Below, piece after piece: positions 59,426 through 64,000 of a DNA stretch of 64,000 nucleotides. Position numbers and translations under genes: made by a program. The first letter of the stretch is position 1. Each line of letters starts with the position of its first letter. The notes beneath the pieces are model-generated. The model had not been told where the DNA came from. It saw only the letters and a list, made by a program, of their open reading frames with translations, and ran no database searches. The stretch comes from a virus: positions 45,969 to 109,968 of the IMG/VR virus record IMGVR_UViG_3300042878_000903; one strand, 5' to 3'.

Positions 59426-59613
59426 TGACCCGTAAAGATTATATTGCTACTGCTGAAATTCTAAATTATGCTAGTAATAAAATTCACCCTGCTGTTTTTT
59501 CTAAAGTCGTAAATGATTTCGCAGAAATGTTTGCGAAAGATAATGAGCGATTTGATGTAACAAGATTTCACAAAGCGAGTGGGTATCGTGTTCCTAACTT
59601 CTCTTCAAAATAA
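59422..59613 (+). CDS. 63-residue hypothetical, common phage type
   Basis: The pattern TRKDYIATAEILNYASNK, an FAEMFAKDNERFDVTRF segment and a short tail matches a small family present in many phages (RKDY...NPRFD.xRF). The function is unknown. It is translationally coupled to the previous gene. Confidence 0.6.
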   Translation: MMTRKDYIATAEILNYASNKIHPAVFSKVVNDFAEMFAKDNERFDVTRFHKASGYRVPNFSSK

Positions 59614-59719
59614 AGTAAAACGAATTCAGGAATTGCGCCGTAGTAATGCGGCGCAACCTGTTCGCAATAAAAAAAAATACACACGCAAAATAAAACATAA
59701 AAAATCTGATCTAATATAA
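59579..59719 (+). CDS. 46-residue very basic protein, GTG start
   Basis: The frame starts at a GTG inside the end of the previous gene and ends in a lysine/arginine-rich tail (RNKKKYTRKIKHKKSDLI). It contains the inverted repeat TTGCGCC/GGCGCAA (59633-59656). It may be a small nucleic-acid binder; it could also be only a stop-free stretch. Confidence 0.35.
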   Translation: MGIVFLTSLQNKVKRIQELRRSNAAQPVRNKKKYTRKIKHKKSDLI

Positions 59720-59804
59720 TATCGGGCGTGTCGCAGCTTGCAACGCAGTCGGGCGTGTCGCCCGCATAGGTGCGGGGTCGGGCGTGTCGTTAAGAGTGTG
59801 ATTA
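59720..59804. other. Modular intergenic region 2
   Basis: Three GCGTGTCG copies (59726, 59753, 59782) and a CCCGCA-tagg-TGCGGGG hairpin (59761-59777). There is no DnaA box here. Confidence 0.5.
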
Positions 59805-59831
59805 AAAACACCCTGAAAACTGGGGTGTTTT
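59805..59831 (+). terminator. Terminator before right-arm GP88 operon
   Basis: AAAACACCC/GGGTGTTTT with a nine-base loop, ending in T residues. Confidence 0.65.
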
Positions 59832-59840
59832 GTAATAAAT

Positions 59841-59861
59841 GTCAGTCAGACCTGATATACT
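59841..59861 (+). promoter_or_regulatory. GTCRG-N10-TANNNT promoter (copy 5)
   Basis: GTCAG-N10-TATACT, with TGA before the -10, lies 28 bases before the ATG at 59890 and has GAAAGG between. Confidence 0.6.
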
Positions 59862-59889
59862 ATCAATTCAACCAACGAAAGGTCAACTT

Positions 59890-60033
59890 ATGAATATATG
59901 CGAAGACTTCCCATGCTGCGGGCACGAAATGAATGATTGCGATGGATCTCTTTATGGATCCGATGAAGCTATTAAGCAAGATATGTGGCGCATGATGTCA
60001 CGCATGGCCGATGCAGAAATGGGGGATTTATAA
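59890..60033 (+). CDS. 47-residue Cys-containing protein
   Basis: ICEDFPCCGHEMNDCDG forms a compact cluster of four cysteines and a His. The pattern CEDFPCCGH is one I associate with small conserved proteins in phages. The C-terminal half is a helix. GAAAGG precedes the ATG. Its stop overlaps the GP88 start. Confidence 0.55.
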   Translation: MNICEDFPCCGHEMNDCDGSLYGSDEAIKQDMWRMMSRMADAEMGDL

Positions 60034-60785
60034 TGTCAGACCTAACCGATATAATTGCCCCTATGGTAAAATTAAAAAGATCTAATGATAGAAAGGTGGC
60101 TAACCTTGTCACAAAAAATGGAAAGCAAGCCGCAATTGCGAACACGTTCGGATTACCCGCAGGAAAAGATTTTTCATGTCCTGGTGCTACGTCTATCTGT
60201 GAGACTGTTTGCTACGCTGGGAAACTTGAAAAACTATACAAAGCAGTAAAGGCTAACTTATTACACAATTGGGAATTGTTACGCAATGCGGACAATGACA
60301 CAATGGTGGCCCTATTGGATGATATGATCATAGATTTTATTGCTGATTGTGATAAAAAAAATGCGCCTAAGTTATTCCGTATCCACTGGGACGGAGATTT
60401 TTTTAACGATACCTATACATATGCGTGGAAGACTGTTATTGAAAAGCATTCAGATATTCAATTTTGGGTGTATACACGTGTCAAGGACGCAGCGCTTATT
60501 CTAAAAGATATATCTAATCTATCACTGTACTATTCAACGGATGATGAGAATAAAGAAATTGCATTCGATTTGAAAACTAATTCTAAAATTCGGCTTGCCT
60601 ATCTAGGAAAAACATTTTCTGCTACCGAAGATACAATGAAAGAATTAACGGGTAAGCCTGGCGCTAAGTGCCCTGAAAATATGAAAAGTATTCCGCTTAT
60701 CTCAAGCGCAGGCAGTGCGTGTGTATCATGTGGCCTGTGTGTTTATGGTAAAGCAGATATAAGATTTTCTGCGAGTAAAAAATAA
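60033..60785 (+). CDS. GP88-family protein
   Basis: This 250-residue protein matches the GP88 family of actinophages: C49-PGATSI-C56-ETV-C60-YAGK near the N terminus, LFRIHWDGDFFNDTYTYAW in the middle and C230-VSC-GLC at the end. The N-terminal and C-terminal cysteines could hold a metal or iron-sulfur centre, and the middle resembles radical-SAM-like barrels, but activity is unknown. The ATG overlaps the previous stop (TAATG). GP88 is widespread in these phages and often near small genes. Confidence 0.75.
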   Translation: MSDLTDIIAPMVKLKRSNDRKVANLVTKNGKQAAIANTFGLPAGKDFSCPGATSICETVCYAGKLEKLYKAVKANLLHNWELLRNADNDTMVALLDDMIIDFIADCDKKNAPKLFRIHWDGDFFNDTYTYAWKTVIEKHSDIQFWVYTRVKDAALILKDISNLSLYYSTDDENKEIAFDLKTNSKIRLAYLGKTFSATEDTMKELTGKPGAKCPENMKSIPLISSAGSACVSCGLCVYGKADIRFSASKK

Positions 60786-60880
60786 TGTATGAGGTGATTG
60801 GTGTTATTGGCGGATCAATGATGATTCTTATATCTATTCTGCCAATTTTATTAGCCGCATATGTAATAACCAAGCTGTAA
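60785..60880 (+). CDS. 31-residue membrane peptide
   Basis: The frame MYEVIGVIGGSMMILISILP continues ILLAAYVITKL, a single membrane segment. It is coupled to GP88 by TAATG. The function is unknown. Confidence 0.4.
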   Translation: MYEVIGVIGGSMMILISILPILLAAYVITKL

Positions 60881-61020
60881 CGGCGTGTCGGCTTGACAAA
60901 TTAGCAAGCTCCCGCACATATCTGCGGGGTTATCCACAGGGTTATGAGGGTTATCCACAACCCCTGGAATTGTGAGTATTATCACAAAAGCTGAGACACG
61001 CCCATAATGGATTAGGTGAT
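60881..61020. other. Modular intergenic region 3 with two DnaA boxes
   Basis: GCGTGTCG at 60883; a TTGACA-like tract; the CCCGCA/TGCGGG hairpin at 60911-60929; perfect DnaA boxes at 60930-60938 and 60951-60959 (21 bases apart); TTGTGA-gtatta-TCACAA at 60970-60987; and an inverted GGGCGTGTC at 60995-61003. Confidence 0.65.
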
Positions 61021-61041
61021 GTCGGTGGCTAATGGTAAAAT
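61021..61041 (+). promoter_or_regulatory. GTCRG-N10-TANNNT promoter (copy 6)
   Basis: GTCGG-N10-TAAAAT, with TGG before the -10. It lies 27 bases before the ATG at 61069 with GAAAGG between. Confidence 0.6.
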
Positions 61042-61068
61042 ACTCTTATCCAACAACGAAAGGCTAAA

Positions 61069-61275
61069 ATGAAAACAGTAGAACACTCTCTTAGATTTAT
61101 TACAGAGTTAGATGAGACCAACCCAACCGCACAACGATTACTAGAATTAGATAAAGATATGCAGGCACAATTATTGGAAGGCATGCTACACACTTTACTC
61201 GTTCCCGATATTATGCCACTTATAGATAATCTAAACGCAGGCAACTCTTATGCAACACTAAAGGTTGTGAAATAA
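61069..61275 (+). CDS. 68-residue helical protein
   Basis: The protein is mostly helix: VEHSLRFITELDETNPTAQR, LLELDKDMQAQLLEGMLHTL. GAAAGGCTAAA precedes the ATG, and its stop overlaps the next gene (TAATG). Unknown function; the sequence around 'ELDxTNPTAQ' may be a family mark. Confidence 0.55.
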   Translation: MKTVEHSLRFITELDETNPTAQRLLELDKDMQAQLLEGMLHTLLVPDIMPLIDNLNAGNSYATLKVVK

Positions 61276-61550
61276 TGTTAGCAACTGCTATCGGGATACT
61301 TGACGCAACCAAAGATAGTATTTTTGACGATGAAATTATGGGATTAGCAGGCGAACTCCATGAACGCAGAAATGAACTATCAGATGAAACTTTTGCTAAG
61401 TATTTATTTATGTATTCCACAGCCCTATCTAGCAAAGTAGCCGACCTAGTAACTAAGGTCTGCCTAAGCAAAGAGGAAATGTCGGTGCTATGCGCTACAA
61501 TAGACGAAATGGACAACCTATCAGAAACTATACTAGAAGAGGATAAATAA
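61275..61550 (+). CDS. 91-residue helical acidic protein
   Basis: The sequence has several helices (GILDATKDSIFDDEIMGLAG, ELHERRNELSDETFAKYLFM, SVLCATIDEMDNLSETI). It is coupled by TAATG. Unknown function; it may pair with the gene before it. Confidence 0.55.
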   Translation: MLATAIGILDATKDSIFDDEIMGLAGELHERRNELSDETFAKYLFMYSTALSSKVADLVTKVCLSKEEMSVLCATIDEMDNLSETILEEDK

Positions 61551-61820
61551 ATGGGAAGCATAACTGCATTAGGAATACAAGATAGTGTGTTAGATTTAGA
61601 AACACAATTAGCCTATCACTTACAAGGTAATCATTACCCGCCCGTTCCAATATCTATGGTGCAACCTTGCATAGATGCTATTGACGCATACTATGATGAG
61701 GATTTTGATCGACAGATAAAGATGCCTGAAGGCGTATCTTATAAAGGATTAGATACAGCCCCCGCTCACGCTATCATAGACCAACACCACTTAGAGTTTT
61801 GGCTACCTGAAAGTGATTAG
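61551..61820 (+). CDS. 89-residue hypothetical, actinophage type
   Basis: The pattern DLETQLAYHLQGNHYPPVPI, then MVQPCIDAIDAYYDEDFDRQ, is one I have seen in small actinophage proteins. The end (APAHAIIDQHHLEFWLPESD) is acidic. The gene follows the previous stop directly. The function is unknown. GTGAT-tagc-ATCAC spans its stop codon (61813-61826). Confidence 0.6.
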   Translation: MGSITALGIQDSVLDLETQLAYHLQGNHYPPVPISMVQPCIDAIDAYYDEDFDRQIKMPEGVSYKGLDTAPAHAIIDQHHLEFWLPESD

Positions 61821-61866
61821 CATCACACACTAATATTCTCAAATACTGAGATAAGGCTAGACTAAT

Positions 61867-61887
61867 GTCAGACCCCAATGCTACAAT
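61867..61887 (+). promoter_or_regulatory. GTCRG-N10-TANNNT promoter (copy 7)
   Basis: GTCAG-N10-TACAAT with TGC before the -10. It lies 27 bases before the ATG at 61914, with AAAGAGG between. Confidence 0.6.
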
Positions 61888-61913
61888 ACAACCTAACAAA
61901 GAAAAGAGGCAAA

Positions 61914-62093
61914 ATGACAATAGAAGGAAAACTCTATCAGGTTGGCGATTTATTCACCACCCTAAAGTCAAAAAGAACAGGTGTTATCAAAGAGATACAC
62001 CCACAGGCATCTGGCTCGGTGCGTGTGCTACTAGAAATGCCAACGAAAGAAACTCGTTGGACTTCAGTATCCGCTAAAACGCTACTGGGCTAG
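61914..62093 (+). CDS. 59-residue SH3/KOW-like small protein
   Basis: The frame TIEGKLYQVGDLFTTLKSKR continues TGVIKEIHPQASGSVRVLLE and closes with a Trp-containing strand, like a small SH3-type barrel. AAGAGGC precedes the ATG at 61914. Unknown function. Confidence 0.5.
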   Translation: MTIEGKLYQVGDLFTTLKSKRTGVIKEIHPQASGSVRVLLEMPTKETRWTSVSAKTLLG

Positions 62094-62102
62094 TAATTTA
62101 GG

Positions 62103-62128
62103 GCAGGAGGGTCGTCAGACCCTCCTGC
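62103..62128 (+). terminator. Perfect 11-bp hairpin sharing the next promoter
   Basis: GCAGGAGGGTC-gtca-GACCCTCCTGC, a perfect stem. Its loop and right arm carry the GTCAG-N10 part of promoter copy 8, and TATAAT follows at once. It could block upstream transcripts and support the new start. Confidence 0.6.
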
Positions 62129-62134
62129 TATAAT
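62114..62134 (+). promoter_or_regulatory. GTCRG-N10-TANNNT promoter (copy 8)
   Basis: GTCAG-N10-TATAAT with TGC before the -10. It lies 38 bases before the ATG at 62172, with GAAAGG between. Confidence 0.65.
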
Positions 62135-62171
62135 ACTCATAACAACAACCAACCAACGAAAGGAAACACAA

Positions 62172-62594
62172 ATGGCAAGAGGCAAAGCAATACAGGTAAA
62201 AATCGCTACTACTAAGGTTATCAAAGCCTTAGAAACAAGATTAGCCAAATTAGAGGCTGACTATAAAAAGCAAGATGAAAACGAAGCAAAGTTCCAAAAA
62301 TCTATTGAGAAATGGAAAAAGGAACTTTTCTCTTATGCTATCGCCAACATCTCAAAGGCAGAAAACCTACGCACCAATTATCGTGAGTGGACAAAAAATC
62401 TCAATGTAGATTTTGACCTAACAGTAAAAGATGGTGAGTTCCCTGCTGAGCCTCAAAGAGATTTTGAGCAACTACATGCTCATACTTATCGTGAAATGAA
62501 AGAGGAAATGGAAAATGCTATCCGTATTCTCAAAATGACCGATGAGGACACAGTAAGCACAAGCACTTACAACGCTATTGCTCGTTATCTCTAA
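62172..62594 (+). CDS. 140-residue coiled-coil protein
   Basis: The N-terminal half is a long charged helix (ATTKVIKALETRLAKLEADY and QKSIEKWKKELFSYA). The C-terminal half has a second helical pair (QLHAHTYREMKEEMENAIRI). Unknown function; small coiled-coil proteins of this size are common in actinophage right arms. GAAAGGAAAC precedes the ATG. Confidence 0.55.
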   Translation: MARGKAIQVKIATTKVIKALETRLAKLEADYKKQDENEAKFQKSIEKWKKELFSYAIANISKAENLRTNYREWTKNLNVDFDLTVKDGEFPAEPQRDFEQLHAHTYREMKEEMENAIRILKMTDEDTVSTSTYNAIARYL

Positions 62595-62603
62595 TTAGAT
62601 AAT

Positions 62604-62648
62604 CATAAGGGTGGGTGCGTGGGCGATAGACAACACCCACCCCTTATG
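62604..62648 (+). terminator. Terminator after coiled-coil gene
   Basis: CATAAGGGTGGGTG / CACCCACCCCTTATG forms a long stem with a 16-base loop, followed by GTATAATTTTTA. Confidence 0.75.
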
Positions 62649-62655
62649 GTATAAT
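62647..62655 (+). promoter_or_regulatory. Extended -10 at terminator edge
   Basis: TGG-TATAAT overlaps the last bases of the terminator stem, 29 bases before the ATG at 62685, with AAAGG between. This promoter has no GTCRG box. Confidence 0.5.
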
Positions 62656-62684
62656 TTTTATCCCTACTAACAAAGGTAATACAA

Positions 62685-62918
62685 ATGCTAAACAGATTTA
62701 AGATAGAAATGTATGATGAAGTAAAGGCAAATGATTTAACGATTTATTCAGACGAAGGATACGATAACGAAAGTCTAAAAGAACTCGTGTTCTCAAATCT
62801 AAAACGATTTGATGGAAATGTTAAAGCTTTTGTATTTGATCAACAAAACAAAAAGAAAACTTCTGCAGCATTCTTTCCTATGGAAACAGTTAATTACGTA
62901 AAGTCTCTCTGTAAATAA
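62685..62918 (+). CDS. 77-residue hypothetical protein
   Basis: The frame LNRFKIEMYDEVKANDLTIY continues with GYDNESLKELVFSNLKRFDG and a strand-rich end (VKAFVFDQQNKKKTSAAFFP). It looks alpha/beta, ending MetGluThrVal. AAAGG precedes it. Unknown function. Confidence 0.55.
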   Translation: MLNRFKIEMYDEVKANDLTIYSDEGYDNESLKELVFSNLKRFDGNVKAFVFDQQNKKKTSAAFFPMETVNYVKSLCK

Positions 62919-62921
62919 TCT

Positions 62922-62951
62922 TAGGGCGGGCTTATCTATTTCCCCGCCCTA
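62922..62951 (+). terminator. Terminator before DUF932 operon
   Basis: TAGGGCGGG / CCCGCCCTA stem with a 12-base loop, four bases after the preceding stop, followed by TTTCCCTT. Confidence 0.75.
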
Positions 62952-62965
62952 TTTCCCTTAATTTG

Positions 62966-63041
62966 CCCGCAGAGCTGCGGGGTTATCCACAGTTTTAAGT
63001 GAGGCTGTGGATATCCCTGGAATTCTGTGAGATTACTCACA
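62966..63041. other. Modular intergenic region 4 with DnaA boxes
   Basis: Hairpin CCCGCA-gagc-TGCGGG (62966-62981), perfect DnaA box (62983-62991), a one-mismatch box on the other strand (63006-63014), and TGTGAG-atta-CTCACA (63026-63041). The order matches region 3. Confidence 0.6.
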
Positions 63042-63080
63042 CCGCACAATTCGGACATATTATAACTAATCCTAGACAAT

Positions 63081-63101
63081 GTCAGTGCCACCTGTTATAA
63101 T
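63081..63101 (+). promoter_or_regulatory. GTCRG-N10-TANNNT promoter (copy 9)
   Basis: GTCAG-N10-TATAAT with TGT before the -10. It lies 29 bases before the DUF932 ATG, with GAAAGG between. Confidence 0.65.
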
Positions 63102-63129
63102 AAATCTAACAACAAACGAAAGGTAAAAA

Positions 63130-64000
63130 ATGGCTCATAATCTCGAAATCGAAAATGGCGAAGTTGCTTTCGCTCTTCGTGGCGCTCCTGCTTGGCACAA
63201 CCTTGCAAACCGCATCTTCACAAAAGATGAAGAAGTTACAACCGCTACAATGCTTGAAGAGGCAAAGTTAGCAAATTGGAATGTTCGCTTATCTCCAATT
63301 ACTGAATATATCCCAGAATCATTTAAAGATGTATCTGATGCTTCTTTAGTGTTACGCACAAATCCATTCAATGGTGGAACTGATGTTCTCGCAACTGTTG
63401 GCAAGCGTTACAAGCCTGTGCAAAATGAAGAGTTATTTCAATTTGCAGATGCAATTCACGATGCTAACGCCGATTGCCGTTGGGAATCTGCTGGCTCACT
63501 AAAAAAGGGTAAAGTAGTATTTGGAACTGTAGATATTCCACGCACAATGGTATTAGACCCACAAGGCGCTAATGACCAAACAAAACTATACTTAATTGTA
63601 TGGACTTCACACGATGGTTCTGTTGCCGTTCAAGCAGCCGTTACTCCTGTTCGTGTTGTATGCCAAAACACTCTTAATCTTGCGATGAAGAATGCTAAGC
63701 AATCATTCAAGATTCGTCACACACAATCTGTTGAAGGTCGCATTCAGGTTGCTCGTGAAACTCTTGGGCTTGCTCTAGGTTACTTTGATGAATTTGAAAT
63801 TGAGGCTAAGGCTTTATTTGCTCAGGCAATTACTGATGCTGAATTTTCTAAATTGATTCAAACAATTTATCCTAAGCCAGACAAAGATGCAGCAAAAGTT
63901 GCGCTAACTAAATGGGAGAATAAGGTTGTTCTGCTTGATGACCTTTATCATAACTCACCAACTAACGCTACAATCAAGGGAACAAAGTGGGGTGCGTTTA
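63130..64000 (+). CDS. DUF932 (phage/plasmid-like) protein, 3' part outside window
   Basis: The frame from MAHNLEIENGEVAFALRG is open to the window edge, 290 residues. It holds the DUF932 marks: GAPAWHNLANRIF near the start, a VGKRYKPVQNEELFQFADAI segment, and VQAAVTPVRVVCQNTLNLAM in the middle. DUF932 proteins occur in phages and plasmids and may influence DNA handling or host defences, but no activity is established. GAAAGG precedes the ATG. Confidence 0.82.
   Translation, partial: MAHNLEIENGEVAFALRGAPAWHNLANRIFTKDEEVTTATMLEEAKLANWNVRLSPITEYIPESFKDVSDASLVLRTNPFNGGTDVLATVGKRYKPVQNEELFQFADAIHDANADCRWESAGSLKKGKVVFGTVDIPRTMVLDPQGANDQTKLYLIVWTSHDGSVAVQAAVTPVRVVCQNTLNLAMKNAKQSFKIRHTQSVEGRIQVARETLGLALGYFDEFEIEAKALFAQAITDAEFSKLIQTIYPKPDKDAAKVALTKWENKVVLLDDLYHNSPTNATIKGTKWGAF

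Noticed and set aside
59839-59889. Start at ATG 59839 for the Cys-rich protein
   Set aside because: This ATG lies in the promoter copy 5 sequence; the one at 59890 has GAAAGG before it.
61865-62077. Alternative 70-residue frame over the SH3-like gene
   Set aside because: It starts within the GTCRG promoter and gives a composition unlike its neighbours; the other frame has the ribosome-binding site.

Overview
This window is a 64-kb piece of a long-tailed, double-stranded DNA phage (siphovirus type), cut at both ends. The sequence is AT-rich. Capsid, head-tail and tail genes, a 2499-residue tape measure protein, phage-type DNA replication proteins, and small families such as GP88, DUF932 and DUF6065 all point to a bacteriophage. 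A low-GC actinobacterial host, perhaps from fresh water, is my inference. It rests on the GP88/DUF932/class II ribonucleotide reductase combination, consensus DnaA boxes and a near-consensus parS site; no host gene is present. I saw no terminase, DNA polymerase, integrase or tRNA gene in the window.

Layout. (1) 1-5.4 kb, minus strand: replication genes (ssDNA-binding-like protein, primase, DnaB-type helicase, a metallophosphoesterase and several tiny Cys-rich proteins) behind a strong promoter/operator at 5473-5500. (2) 5.5-50.2 kb, minus strand, read right to left: a putative holin, then a large block of tail-fibre/decoration genes (two ending in Hint domains, two with S74-type chaperones, one collagen-like). 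Next come five 2OG-Fe(II) oxygenases, then portal, protease-scaffold, capsid, head-tail connectors, tail tube, frameshifted tail chaperones, tape measure, and baseplate/fibre genes. (3) 50.3-52.2 kb: class II ribonucleotide reductase. (4) 52.4-55.3 kb, plus strand: a lysozyme-like exported protein, small proteins, a TylF-like methyltransferase and a sixth 2OG oxygenase. (5) 55.3-57 kb: a noncoding stretch with a parS-like site, then leaderless minus-strand genes (a tiny membrane protein, an SGNH-like protein, a JmjC/cupin-like protein). (6) 57.2-64 kb, plus strand: about 25 very small genes in short overlapping operons, GP88 and DUF932.

Regulation is unusually legible. Many promoters have an extended -10 (TGN-TATAAT). 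Several sit about six bases before an ATG with no ribosome-binding site, so leaderless mRNAs are likely. In the right arm, nine promoters share a rigid GTCRG-N10-TANNNT signature followed by GAAAGG ribosome-binding sites. The spaces between those operons are built from the same modules: GCGTGTCG repeats, CCCGCA/TGCGGG hairpins, perfect DnaA boxes and TGTGA/TCACA palindromes. They look like a dispersed replication/regulation array.

The most striking biology is in the fibre region. Prolyl-hydroxylase-like enzymes are encoded next to a collagen-like fibre and a protein carrying PPGFFA/PFFPP repeats in front of an atypical Hint domain. This suggests post-translational modification and self-processing of virion surface proteins.
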